Shown here: positions 6,772-14,430 of the stretch, piece by piece | Layout: each line of letters begins with the position of its first letter | How positions within the stretch are numbered: the first letter of the stretch is position 1 | Assembly: GCA_014305015.1 (NCBI GenBank) | Contig: JACRUB010000120.1 | Span: 1 to 14,430 of the forward strand | DNA from: Vulcanimicrobiota bacterium | GTDB lineage: Bacteria > Vulcanimicrobiota > Vulcanimicrobiia > Vulcanimicrobiales > Vulcanimicrobiaceae | Reading direction: 5' to 3' | DNA length: 14,430 nt | Translations under genes and position numbers: made by a program | Notes under the pieces: generated by a model | The model's database searches: none | Told to the model about the DNA's origin: nothing | Seen by the model: the letters and a program-made list of their open reading frames with translations, nothing else

Positions 6772-7329
6772 CTAAGAACCACCCGGCAAGGGGGTAAAGA
6801 ACGCCAGCGCCACATCGCCATAGACTTCTTCACGCGTCGAGCGGTACCCCGGTATTTCAGGAAGAATCGTGCGCGCGCTGTGCTCAAAAATAACGATCGC
6901 TGATTCTGTGAGTAAGTTACGCTCGCGTAGCAACTCGAACATTTTCATGGGCAGTTCGGACGCATACGGCGGGTCGGCGAAGACGATATCAAATTTGCCT
7001 TCAAGGCGGTACAGTGCGCGATCGATAGGAGCAGCCACCACGGTGAGCTTCTTACCGACGCCCAGCTCGCCAGCCGCTTCCTGGATCGCGTGGGCGGTTT
7101 CCCGGTGCGCTTCCACCGCGACGACGGCCTGCGCACCGCGCGAGACGGCCTCAAATCCAATCGCCCCGGTGCCGGCAAAGAGGTCGAGAAAGCGCGCGCC
7201 TTCAAGATTCGGCGCCAAAATCGAGAACAGCGCCTCTTTGACGCGTCCCGGTGTGGGCCGAATATTTTCGCCCTTCGGCGAACTCAACTTACGACTTCGC
7301 AATTCTCCCCCGGTTATTTTGAACGGCAC
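6772..7329 (-). CDS. rsmD: 16S rRNA (guanine966-N2)-methyltransferase
   Basis: RsmD methylates G966 of 16S rRNA with S-adenosylmethionine during 30S assembly. With the GTG start at 7329 the protein has 185 residues, the normal size. It opens with PFKITGGELRSRKL like other RsmD proteins. Other family features are IRPTPGRVKEALFSIL, the SAM-binding loop LDLFAGTGAIGFEAVSRGA (residues 48-66), and the amino-methyltransferase motif DPPY (119-122). The frame is open up to 7395 with ATGs at 7377 and 7395, but that extra sequence lies inside the DUF885 gene and lacks family resemblance. The GTG sits two bases after the DUF885 stop codon (7332-7334), implying coupled translation. The downstream stop abuts coaD. 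Confidence 0.93.
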   Translation of the reverse strand: MPFKITGGELRSRKLSSPKGENIRPTPGRVKEALFSILAPNLEGARFLDLFAGTGAIGFEAVSRGAQAVVAVEAHRETAHAIQEAAGELGVGKKLTVVAAPIDRALYRLEGKFDIVFADPPYASELPMKMFELLRERNLLTESAIVIFEHSARTILPEIPGYRSTREEVYGDVALAFFTPLPGGS

Positions 7330-7331
7330 CG

Positions 7332-9077
7332 CTAGAACGAAACCGGCTCCAGCGGCAACCGAACTCGCTCGCTCCATGTTGAATCGCCGAGCCATTCCCA
7401 GCGAATCGTTGAATACGGCACGGTGCCGTACGAAAGAAGCTTATCGTGGAAGCCGCGCAGCGAAAACTTCGCTCCTTCGCGATCCTTTACAAGCCCCAAG
7501 AGTGTCTCGATCTGCGTCTTGCCGACCAGGTAATCGATGGCCTGCCCGGGCCCTTGCGCAAAGCGCGTTCCCTCGCCGTACGCGGTGTCGCGATCGATGC
7601 CGGCATTCTTGCTGAAATAGTCGATCGCCGCGGATAACGGCATCTCGCCCGTTGCCAGGCCCACATCAACCCCGACACGCGTTGCGCGGTGACGCATCAA
7701 GTGGATGACCGCCGTGCGGCCGGCCGGATCGTTATCGTACAGGCCATTGCGCATGAGCATCTCTTCACTGTAGAACGCCCAGCCTTCCGCAAACACACCA
7801 TCGCCCGAGACGTGCCGGATGAAGTCCGGATTGTGATAGGCGATCGAAAACTGCATGAAGTGACCGGGAATGCCTTCGTGCGCAAGCACGGGCACGACCG
7901 ATTGCCTTGCTTGCGCAGCAAAGAAGCTCGTGTTATGCGGATCGTAATCCGGCACGAAATAGAATCCGCCGGGATCTTTATCGAACACGCCGGGTGGATT
8001 CATAAACCCGCCCGGGTTCGTCGCGGCTAATGCTTTGGGCAATTCGACGATGCGAAACGCTCCGAGATACTTCGGGACGGTGACGATGTCATGCGAAGCT
8101 AGAAACGCGCGTACCTTGGCGGTTTGACTCTCGTAGTATTTGAGAAACGCGGCCTTATTTTGAAACGCCGGTTGCTTTGGGCCTGCGGGTTCGTGCGCAT
8201 CGCGGTTTGCCTCCCACTGCTCGAGCGCGCGATCGCGCGCGAGTTCGAACGTGCCGATCTCACGCACTTCGTCGCTCGTGTACGGCAGCAAGAGCACGCG
8301 GCGCAGCAGAAAATCGTACTGGTCTTTTCCCACCGCGAAGCCGCCGGAGTGCCATTGCGGCAGATGTGAGTCTACCCACGCCTTGTACGCATGCAGCGCC
8401 GAGAGCGCTTGCGTTTGAGCGGCTTTCAAGTCCGCTTTTGTTTGAGGGGAGACATTGGTAGCGATTGCATCCAAGCTCGTGGTGAAAAGTGCTTCGCCCG
8501 ACGCGATATCCTGCGACGCAACAACCCCGAACTCACGAACCGGGTCGGTGAGGTTTGCCTCGCCTTGCGCTAAAACGGTCGGACACGCGCGCAAGCGGCC
8601 GATCGCATCTCTCACTCGCACTTCGTCTGAGGCAAACGGCTTTTTGATGAGCGAAAAGATGCCGTTGCTGCAAGTGCCTTCATAGAGGCTCGGATCGCGC
8701 TCGTACGATTTGATGTAGGTGTCGTACCACCACGCGCCTTCGAGATTCGAGCGCACGAGCAAGTAGTTGACTTGGTCGTGGACCGGCGCGTCTTTTTCAG
8801 GCATGACCTTGAGAAGCTCCGCGCGATACTCTCGCAGCTTCTGCTGATAGTCCGCGTGCGCTGCGGGGGAAAAATCGGGAAGCTTATCGTCGGCTGTGTG
8901 TAGCCCGGCGTCGGTCGACCCCACCGGATCGACGCTGTATTCGTACATCACTAAACGATGAGCGACATCTTCGAGCAGCCGCCCGTAGTACGGCGGTGAT
9001 TCTGCGATGGATGGAGAGGCGGCGAAGATGCAAGCGAGAACCGCGATGCATACCGCGCTGCGCAGACGATGAACCAT
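7332..9077 (-). CDS. secreted DUF885 family metalloprotein (predicted zinc carboxypeptidase-like)
   Basis: This 581-residue protein begins with a Sec signal peptide (MVHRLRSAVCIAVLACIFAA, cleavage probably near SIAES, residues 23-27). The body is the helical DUF885 fold. The metal site is visible as HEGIPGH (H400, E401, H406), followed by AEGWAFYSEE, where E431 is the likely third ligand, matching the HExxxGH plus downstream Glu pattern of this family. Conserved GGFYFVPDYDPHNT precedes it. Members are thought to be envelope or extracellular metallopeptidases, but substrates are poorly known; peptide hydrolysis is inference. The ATG at 9077 is 11 bases after the HAD stop codon, without a strong ribosome binding site. 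It lies between two exported or envelope-linked genes upstream and rsmD downstream in the same long operon. Confidence 0.92.
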   Translation of the reverse strand: MVHRLRSAVCIAVLACIFAASPSIAESPPYYGRLLEDVAHRLVMYEYSVDPVGSTDAGLHTADDKLPDFSPAAHADYQQKLREYRAELLKVMPEKDAPVHDQVNYLLVRSNLEGAWWYDTYIKSYERDPSLYEGTCSNGIFSLIKKPFASDEVRVRDAIGRLRACPTVLAQGEANLTDPVREFGVVASQDIASGEALFTTSLDAIATNVSPQTKADLKAAQTQALSALHAYKAWVDSHLPQWHSGGFAVGKDQYDFLLRRVLLLPYTSDEVREIGTFELARDRALEQWEANRDAHEPAGPKQPAFQNKAAFLKYYESQTAKVRAFLASHDIVTVPKYLGAFRIVELPKALAATNPGGFMNPPGVFDKDPGGFYFVPDYDPHNTSFFAAQARQSVVPVLAHEGIPGHFMQFSIAYHNPDFIRHVSGDGVFAEGWAFYSEEMLMRNGLYDNDPAGRTAVIHLMRHRATRVGVDVGLATGEMPLSAAIDYFSKNAGIDRDTAYGEGTRFAQGPGQAIDYLVGKTQIETLLGLVKDREGAKFSLRGFHDKLLSYGTVPYSTIRWEWLGDSTWSERVRLPLEPVSF

Positions 9078-9088
9078 GGGCGCGATTT

Positions 9089-9793
9089 CTACGCTGGAGT
9101 GGTCGCCCCTGGGAGCAGATCGACAAGCTCGTTGAGGCTGTGGATAACTACGTTCGGCTTTGGCAGGTCGCTTGGATACGTTACCAACTCAGCGTCGAGC
9201 CAGATCCCGCGTAGTCCAGCTGCAATGCTGCCGGCGACGTCGGTTGCGGGATTATCGCCTACGTACCATGCATCAGAGAGCGGGACTCCGAGCGCCGCAA
9301 CGAGCGCGGCGAAAGCGGTTTTCTCCGGTTTTTGAACGCCGACGCGCTCGCTTACGACAACCGGCCCCTCAAAACCGACGCGTGCAGCTTTACGTTCTTG
9401 AAGCGGGCTCCAGCCGTTGGTCAAGATCGCCGTGCGTACGCCGCTCCGCCGCAACTCTTGCAGCAGCGCGCGCACACCCGGGAGCGGCACGACAAAATAG
9501 TCGACGCTCTCAAGCGCAAATTTTTTGTACGCCTGAATGTACGGGTGCACATCCGTGTGCGGCAGCCGCGGCTTGCAGAATCGTTCGACCGCTTCATCGA
9601 TGGGAAAGGCGCCCGACCGTTGTTGCGCCAGCAAATCGTCTATATGGGCAGTCTCTTCATCTAAGGTGCCGATGGCCTTTCCGCCCGCGAAGATCAACTG
9701 CTCGAGCAGGCGCAAAAACGCGACCCGCTCGAGCTTATTGTCGATACCGAGCGTATGATCGAAATCAAAGCCGATTGCTAGTTGAACAGGCAC
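9089..9793 (-). CDS. HAD superfamily hydrolase
   Basis: This 234-residue cytoplasmic HAD phosphatase has all four motifs: I, FDFDHTLG with nucleophile D10 and acid/base D12; II, AILTNG with T125; III, QKPEKTAF with K155; IV, YVGDNPATDVAG with D180 and D185. A helical cap lies between about 20 and 95. The family removes phosphate from small metabolites, and the substrate cannot be read from the sequence. I chose the GTG at 9793, which overlaps by one base the TAG of a small upstream ORF (TAGTG) and has GGAG/GAGG upstream. An ATG at 9817 would add eight residues but lies inside the stem of an inverted repeat. The motif set is reliable; the exact start is moderately sure. Confidence 0.9.
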   Translation of the reverse strand: MPVQLAIGFDFDHTLGIDNKLERVAFLRLLEQLIFAGGKAIGTLDEETAHIDDLLAQQRSGAFPIDEAVERFCKPRLPHTDVHPYIQAYKKFALESVDYFVVPLPGVRALLQELRRSGVRTAILTNGWSPLQERKAARVGFEGPVVVSERVGVQKPEKTAFAALVAALGVPLSDAWYVGDNPATDVAGSIAAGLRGIWLDAELVTYPSDLPKPNVVIHSLNELVDLLPGATTPA

Positions 9794-9900
9794 TACGCCT
9801 CGCTCCGTGCCCCCCATGCTAAAGCATGGGCCCCCCCAACCTTCGAGTGCATCTCCATGATTTGCAATGCATCATTCCCCTTGGGCACTCCGAAGAACAT
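9793..9900 (-). CDS. small ORF (35 codons) coupled between M16 peptidase and HAD genes
   Basis: The only gap between these two genes is filled exactly by a 35-residue frame. Its ATG at 9898-9900 shares one base with the M16 stop (TAATG). Its TAG at 9793-9795 shares one base with the GTG start of the HAD gene (TAGTG). The peptide starts MFFGVPKGNDALQIMEMHSK and ends GGAHALAWGARSEA. It has no signal peptide or membrane helix and matches no family I know. The last third is encoded by a palindrome (9813-9830), so that part may simply reflect a repeat. The double one-base overlap argues for real or at least coupling translation; chance remains possible. Confidence 0.4.
   Translation of the reverse strand: MFFGVPKGNDALQIMEMHSKVGGAHALAWGARSEA
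9813..9830. repeat. perfect inverted repeat, 8-bp arms
   Basis: CCCATGCT-AA-AGCATGGG is a perfect inverted repeat with a two-base centre, flanked by C runs on both sides. On the minus strand it could fold as a hairpin inside the small ORF and just upstream of the HAD start. No T run follows on either strand, so it does not look like an intrinsic terminator. Palindromes of this kind are familiar to me as dispersed intergenic elements in some GC-rich genomes, but only one copy is seen here. Confidence 0.5.
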
Positions 9901-12578
9901 TACTTCGGAGGTGGGCCTTGGATGATGCGGACGAAGTCGTTGGGCCGGATCCATTTCTTCACGGCTGCGCGTACGGCAGGCGCACTCGCACCCAGTTCGC
10001 GGCGCGCATCGATTGTTGGTTGATCCAGCGGCAGGCCCAACTCCGCGAAGTTGATGAGCTGCGATGCGACCGCATCGAAACTCGTCATGCGCAGCGGAAT
10101 CGCCGCAATCATCATGGCTTTAGCGCGTTGCAACGTACCCGCTTCAATCGGGGTCGATCCTATCTGTTGCAGGTCTGCAAGCGCCAAATGCTGAGCCGGG
10201 TTCACTTTGTTCGGATCAGAGGCAAAGCCGATTTCGAACGTCGAGCGGTTGCGATGGGAGTCGAGCCGCGAGTAAATGCTGTACACATATCCGTGCACGT
10301 CGCGGACGTCGTGATAGAGCATCGAGGTCTCGCCTCTGCCGAGCACCGCATTCGCAAGAGCAAGCGTTGCCCAATCCGGATCGCCACGTCCAAGTGCATT
10401 GACTTGCGCGAGGTGAACGTCTGATTGCACGCGACCTTGAGCAGGTACGTTAATGTCCGCTGCTTTGTTGGGCGGGACAGCCGGCAGAAACACGTCCGGT
10501 TTCGTTCCGGTAGCGGTCCAGCCGCCGAAGTACTTCTCAACGAGCGCAAGGGCTGCCGCAGGCGTGGTATCGCCGATCACTACGATCGTCGTCAGGTCGG
10601 GACGGTAAACGCTCGCATAGTAAGACTTGACATCCGGCAGCGTCACGGCACCGGCAGTCGTTGCCGTGGCGAATCGTTGCGTCGGATCGTCAGCCGGATA
10701 GAGCGCCTTATTGAGCGCGACCTCCGTAAGATGGTCGGGAGCCGTTGCCTGCCCCGTCAAAGCGCCGACTTCTTGCTGCTTCACCGTCGCGAAAGCCGTT
10801 TCCGGAAAAGCCGGATGCAGCTGTTCTTCTGCCAAAATCTGCATGCCGCGATCGAACTGGTTGCTCAAGACGTCGAGCGTAAAGTCCGTGCCCGCGCTCA
10901 CTTCGGCTGCAATCTTATCCAACTGCTCGCGCAGCGCGATACGGTCGTAGGTCGCGGTTCCATACGGAAATAAACCGGCGGTTATATCCCCGACGCCAAG
11001 TTTATCGGGCGCTGCTTGAATTGCTTCGTTTGACTGGACGGACCCACGCACGATAACTGTATGCGTGACATGCTCGGGTTGAACGATGAGCCGAATGCCG
11101 TTCGGCAGAATGCTGACGACGGGATCGATCGTGGGCTTCGGCACCTGCACGTTCTTGAAAGCGGCGATTGCCCACGACGGCAACGGATCGTGGTGCGTGA
11201 TCGTAATCTTATTGCTTTCCTTCGCCGGTCCCGACGGCGCATTTGTATTGACTTTGCCCAGATTCTTTGGAATCGCGAACGCGGTGATCGAGTTTTGTGC
11301 GATTAGATATTTGCGCAACACGCGATTGACGTCTGCCACGGTTACGCCTTTGATTGCCGTGAGCTCATCATCGGGAGAGTTTAATCCCTCTTTTGCAACT
11401 GCTTCGCTCCACGCAAAAGCCAGCCCGTCCACTGAGTTTCCGCGGAACTCCGCGTTTGCGATTGCGCGCTGCTTGGCTACCGCGACGAGATCTGCGGGCA
11501 CGCCCGTCTTTACGTATCCGTCAATGACGCCCGTGATGTCGGCCAGCGCGGCATCTGGTTTCGCGGTTACCGGAACGATGGAGTATGCGATTGCGGCTGA
11601 AGCAAGCGGATGCGAATCGACCGTCGAGAACCCGGCTGCAAGTGCTTTACCGGAGGCAGCGAGACCAAAAAGATTCGCGCGCTGATTGCCAAGAACCGAT
11701 TCCAATATCTCGCTCGCAGCATAATCCGGCGATTTGTAGCCGGGCAGGCGGTATGCGCGCACGATGATGTCGTACGGTTGATCGCTATCCACGTGATAGG
11801 TCGCGGCCTTTACCGGCGAAAGAACGACCTTTGGCTGTGCAGGCAGTTTTGCAGCTGGAATGGACCCGAAGTATTTCGCAACGGCCTTGACCGTGGCCGG
11901 GCCGTCGACGTCTCCAGCGATAACGTACACGGCATTGTTCGGGTGGTACCAGGCGTTGTAGAGCGCCATGAGCTGAGGCGAGTTAATTTGGGTTTTGAAG
12001 CTCTTGAGGGTGCCGAGCCCGTCGTTTGCGTACGGTGTGCCCGCAAAAATCGACGGGGTAATCGTGCGGCGGAACAATTTTTGAATCGCGATACTGTCGT
12101 CTTGCGTAACTTCATTCATAATCGCGCCGCGCTCGATGTTCCACAGATTCTGCGGTAAGAGCGCCCCTCGAGCCCGCGAGGCTTCAAGGCGAAGTGCGAC
12201 ATCGAGATACTGCGAGGGAGCCGAATAGAAGTATTGGGTGAGTTCCGACTGCGTATCCGCGTTAGCGTTGCCGCCCATGAGCTCACCGATATCGGCGAGC
12301 TGCGATTCACTAATCGTCTTGCTGCCACGAAACATCATGTGTTCGAGCGCATGTGCTTGCCCGGCGTACTTTTGGTTGCTCGACCCGACCTTGTAGTTCA
12401 GCACCGCGGTGACGACAGGCGCAAGTGGATCGCGAACGACGATGATCTTCAGACCGTTGGCGAGCGTCGCGCGCGTGACGGCGAGAGCGGCAGCGGCCGG
12501 TGCGGGCTGAAATCCGGTGACGGAAAAAACCGCGGCGAACGCAAAGGCCGATAAAACACGAAAAGAACCCAAGGTCAT
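9900..12578 (-). CDS. M16 family zinc metallopeptidase, two-domain, exported
   Basis: This large protein of about 892 residues consists of two tandem M16 (pitrilysin/insulinase-like) halves. A signal peptide covers about residues 1-33 (FRVLSAFAFAAVFSV, then PAPAAAALA). The N-terminal half carries the inverted zinc motif HALEH (H76, E79, H80) and the downstream ligand region NIERGAIMNEV (E149/E156). GDVDGPATVKAVAKYFG is the usual strand-helix after the active site. The C-terminal half repeats the fold (SILPNGIRLIVQPEH at about 470) but has no HxxEH, as is normal for the partner domain. Such proteins degrade peptides in the periplasm or outside the cell. I chose the ATG at 12578; AGGGG lies very close to it and would be better spaced for a TTG at 12572, while a TTG at 12614 gives a longer leader. 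The gap to recG is about 56 bases. Confidence 0.92.
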   Translation of the reverse strand: MTLGSFRVLSAFAFAAVFSVTGFQPAPAAAALAVTRATLANGLKIIVVRDPLAPVVTAVLNYKVGSSNQKYAGQAHALEHMMFRGSKTISESQLADIGELMGGNANADTQSELTQYFYSAPSQYLDVALRLEASRARGALLPQNLWNIERGAIMNEVTQDDSIAIQKLFRRTITPSIFAGTPYANDGLGTLKSFKTQINSPQLMALYNAWYHPNNAVYVIAGDVDGPATVKAVAKYFGSIPAAKLPAQPKVVLSPVKAATYHVDSDQPYDIIVRAYRLPGYKSPDYAASEILESVLGNQRANLFGLAASGKALAAGFSTVDSHPLASAAIAYSIVPVTAKPDAALADITGVIDGYVKTGVPADLVAVAKQRAIANAEFRGNSVDGLAFAWSEAVAKEGLNSPDDELTAIKGVTVADVNRVLRKYLIAQNSITAFAIPKNLGKVNTNAPSGPAKESNKITITHHDPLPSWAIAAFKNVQVPKPTIDPVVSILPNGIRLIVQPEHVTHTVIVRGSVQSNEAIQAAPDKLGVGDITAGLFPYGTATYDRIALREQLDKIAAEVSAGTDFTLDVLSNQFDRGMQILAEEQLHPAFPETAFATVKQQEVGALTGQATAPDHLTEVALNKALYPADDPTQRFATATTAGAVTLPDVKSYYASVYRPDLTTIVVIGDTTPAAALALVEKYFGGWTATGTKPDVFLPAVPPNKAADINVPAQGRVQSDVHLAQVNALGRGDPDWATLALANAVLGRGETSMLYHDVRDVHGYVYSIYSRLDSHRNRSTFEIGFASDPNKVNPAQHLALADLQQIGSTPIEAGTLQRAKAMMIAAIPLRMTSFDAVASQLINFAELGLPLDQPTIDARRELGASAPAVRAAVKKWIRPNDFVRIIQGPPPK

Positions 12579-12634
12579 ACCCCTAAGAAGCAAGTGGATT
12601 CCAGCCCGTTTCAAACCACGCGGATGCGGTCCCT

Positions 12635-14430
12635 TTAACTCGAGAGGAGCATCGCGCGAGCGCTCGGCTCCGCTTCGATAAGGCGGCGCAGGCCGTCGTG
12701 GCCGGGTTTTTCAAGCAGTGGATCGCTTGCGACAATAGATTCGGCACACTTCTTCGCGCGCTGGTAGACTTCGATATCGCGCACCAGATCCGCAACCTTG
12801 AAGTCCGCAAGCCCGGCTTGTTGCGTGCCGGCAAACTCACCTGGACCCCGCAGGCGAAGATCTTCTTCAGAGATTTCAAACCCATCGGTGGATTCAGTCA
12901 AGATCGTCAGACGTTCGGTTTCGCCTGCTTCATCCGGCGCAATGAGCAAGCAGAACGACTTGGCCGCGCCGCGTCCGACACGTCCGCGCAGTTGGTGCAA
13001 TTGCGCCAGTCCGTAGCGCTGCGCGTCCAGGACGAGCATGACACTCGCGTTGGGAACGTCCACACCGACTTCGATGACGGTGGTTGCCACAAGGATGTCG
13101 ATCTCACCGCGCGAGAAACGCTGCATGATTGCTTCTTTTTCACGTGGTACGAGTCGCCCGTGAAGTAGGCCAAGCCGCAAGTCGGAGAAAATCGTCGACC
13201 GCAAACGATCGTATTCTGCGACCACACTCGTTAGGCCGGCCTCGGACTCATCGATTGCCGGCGCCACGATATAGACTTGCTGCCCGGACGCGACGTTCTT
13301 GCGAACGAATTCATACGCTTTTGCCAAGCGGCTACGCCGCAACGCGAATGTTTGGATTGGCGTGCGTCCCGGCGGAAGCTCATCGATCGTTGAAACGTCA
13401 AGGTCCGCGTAGATCGACTGTGCAAGCGTGCGCGGAATCGGCGTTGCGGTCATGTGAAGCGTGTGCGGCCAAAGTCCCTTAGCACGCAACTTCGCGCGCT
13501 GCTCGACACCGAAACGGTGTTGCTCGTCGATCACCACGAGGCCAAGGTGCGCAAAGTCGACGCCTTCAGTGAGCAATGCATGCGTGCCGACCGCGAGACG
13601 CGCTTCGCCGCTTGCAAGTTTCTGCACGGCGGCAGCGCGCGCTTTTGCTCCCTGACTGCCAAACACGGCCTCGACCGTGATTCCAAACGGCAGCAACAGC
13701 GGCGCAAGTTTGGCAGCATGTTGCGCTGCCAGAATTTCCGTAGGCGCCATAAGCGCCGATTGCATCCCGTTACGGGCGGCCATCAGAATCGCTGCCGCGG
13801 CTACCAACGTCTTACCGCTCCCGACATCGCCTTGCAGCAAGCGGTTCATTGGATGCTCGCGCGTCATGTCGTGCCAGATTTCGTGGATAACACGACCTTG
13901 CGCCGTGGTTAAAGCGAACGGCATATCGTCCGCAAACAAATCGAGTAGTCCATCGGGAATTCGCATGGCCTGCGCGCGCTCTTCGGTCTCTCGCTTGCTA
14001 CGTTTAAGTTGCGCCGCAAGCGCCAGGGCCAGAAACTCTGTAAAAATGAATCGTTCGCGCGCAAGCGCCGTCTGTTCCGGATCGTGCGGTGCGTGAATCC
14101 TGCGGTACGCATCTTGCGCGTCAGGAAATGAAAATTCTTTTGCAAGTGATTTCGGAAGATGGTCTTCTGCAAGACTAAGGAGAGCGGGCATATTGCGCGC
14201 GACGACTTGGTGGATCTTGCGCGAGGTCAGCATCTTGCTTGCGGAATAGATCGGCACAACCTCGCCTTTGTAGATTTCCCCTTCGTGTAAGACCTTGTGT
14301 GTGCCGACATTCATGCTAGCACCGGCGAGCGTGCGCGTGACTCGCCCGCGTACAAAGATGCGCATCCCGGCCTTGAGCGCACCGATCAGATATTTACGCC
14401 CGAACCATTTTGCAACGAACCTGCCGGAGT
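12635..14430 (-). CDS. recG: ATP-dependent DNA helicase RecG (5' end outside window)
   Basis: RecG reverses stalled replication forks and processes Holliday junctions. The visible 597 residues cover part of the wedge domain (VAKWFGRKYLIGALKAG at the window edge, VRGRVTRT) and the whole helicase core. Walker A is LLQGDVGSGKT (about residue 200), motif II is VVIDEQHRFGV (DEQH, about 301), and motif III is MTATPIPRT (about 327). Motifs V and VI are ATTVIEVGVDVPNA and QLRGRVGRG, and the RecG-specific tail is DLRLRGPGEFAGTQQAG. The frame remains open through 14430, so an internal ATG at 14365 is not the start, and the N-terminal part is missing. It is the first visible gene of the minus-strand run. 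There are no missing motifs. Confidence 0.97.
   Translation of the reverse strand, partial: SGRFVAKWFGRKYLIGALKAGMRIFVRGRVTRTLAGASMNVGTHKVLHEGEIYKGEVVPIYSASKMLTSRKIHQVVARNMPALLSLAEDHLPKSLAKEFSFPDAQDAYRRIHAPHDPEQTALARERFIFTEFLALALAAQLKRSKRETEERAQAMRIPDGLLDLFADDMPFALTTAQGRVIHEIWHDMTREHPMNRLLQGDVGSGKTLVAAAAILMAARNGMQSALMAPTEILAAQHAAKLAPLLLPFGITVEAVFGSQGAKARAAAVQKLASGEARLAVGTHALLTEGVDFAHLGLVVIDEQHRFGVEQRAKLRAKGLWPHTLHMTATPIPRTLAQSIYADLDVSTIDELPPGRTPIQTFALRRSRLAKAYEFVRKNVASGQQVYIVAPAIDESEAGLTSVVAEYDRLRSTIFSDLRLGLLHGRLVPREKEAIMQRFSRGEIDILVATTVIEVGVDVPNASVMLVLDAQRYGLAQLHQLRGRVGRGAAKSFCLLIAPDEAGETERLTILTESTDGFEISEEDLRLRGPGEFAGTQQAGLADFKVADLVRDIEVYQRAKKCAESIVASDPLLEKPGHDGLRRLIEAEPSARAMLLSS

Noticed and set aside
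7330..7395. Longer rsmD with starts at 7377 or 7395
   Set aside because: The extra N-terminal residues overlap the DUF885 coding sequence and do not resemble RsmD; the GTG at 7329 gives the family's normal length.
6869..7615. 248-codon plus-strand open frame across rsmD and the DUF885 gene
   Set aside because: It is antisense to two clear protein-coding genes, has low-complexity Arg/Ser/Ala composition and no family resemblance; it is a GC-rich shadow frame.
9794..9817. ATG at 9817 as start of the HAD hydrolase
   Set aside because: It lies inside the inverted-repeat stem and adds eight Gly/Arg-rich residues; the GTG at 9793 has upstream GGAG/GAGG and the coupled TAGTG junction. It was not excluded with certainty.
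9813..9830. Intrinsic terminator
   Set aside because: The hairpin has no T run on either strand and lies within a tightly coupled gene series.
9826..10023. Plus-strand 65-codon frame starting in the palindrome
   Set aside because: Most of it is antisense to the M16 C-terminus and it starts inside the inverted repeat; nothing supports it.
12579..12634. Promoter or terminator between recG and the M16 gene
   Set aside because: The 56-base gap shows no convincing -35/-10 pair and no hairpin with a T run.

Overview
The window comes from a bacterial chromosome of moderately high GC content. Almost all of it is coding, with very short gaps and many abutting or overlapping start and stop codons. 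The order recG, rsmD, coaD, a coiled-coil protein and a PDZ/Lon-type (S16) protease resembles the recG-rsmD-coaD-ylbL order of Firmicutes. Here it carries a large M16 peptidase, a HAD hydrolase and a secreted DUF885 metalloprotein in between. GC content, frequent GTG/TTG starts and the exported proteins would fit an uncultured Terrabacteria-like lineage such as Eremiobacterota/WPS-2, but this is inference from gene content only. I see no tRNA, rRNA, CRISPR array, IS element or prophage.

Left part (1-2125): the tail of an alpha/beta-hydrolase on the plus strand, with an apparent one-base deletion in a T run, faces a membrane-anchored thioredoxin-like protein on the minus strand. Upstream of the thioredoxin, on the same strand, is an acetyl-CoA acetyltransferase. 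A short divergent region (2126-2207) with two small inverted repeats separates the thiolase from a plus-strand trio.

Middle part (2208-4271): the plus-strand trio is an unusual DUF2249-CRP/FNR fusion regulator, an Asp/Glu racemase-family protein lacking both usual catalytic cysteines, and a small predicted lipoprotein. The three genes overlap each other by 23 and 4 bases.

Right part (4268-14430): one long minus-strand run, probably a single transcription unit, reads in this order: recG (5' end outside the window), M16 peptidase, a 35-codon small ORF, HAD hydrolase, DUF885 metalloprotein, rsmD, coaD, DivIVA/b-subunit-like coiled-coil protein, PDZ-S16 protease, and a small exported carboxypeptidase-regulatory-like protein with an apparent +1 frameshift at a C5 run. 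The largest gap is about 56 bases. The cluster mixes housekeeping functions (fork repair, 16S rRNA methylation, CoA synthesis) with envelope-directed peptidases.

The points most worth a second look are the small ORF fitted exactly between two genes by TAATG and TAGTG junctions, the cysteine-less racemase, the DUF2249-CRP fusion that has lost its cyclic-nucleotide arginine, and the two homopolymer frameshifts. I found no convincing new multi-gene defence or mobile system.
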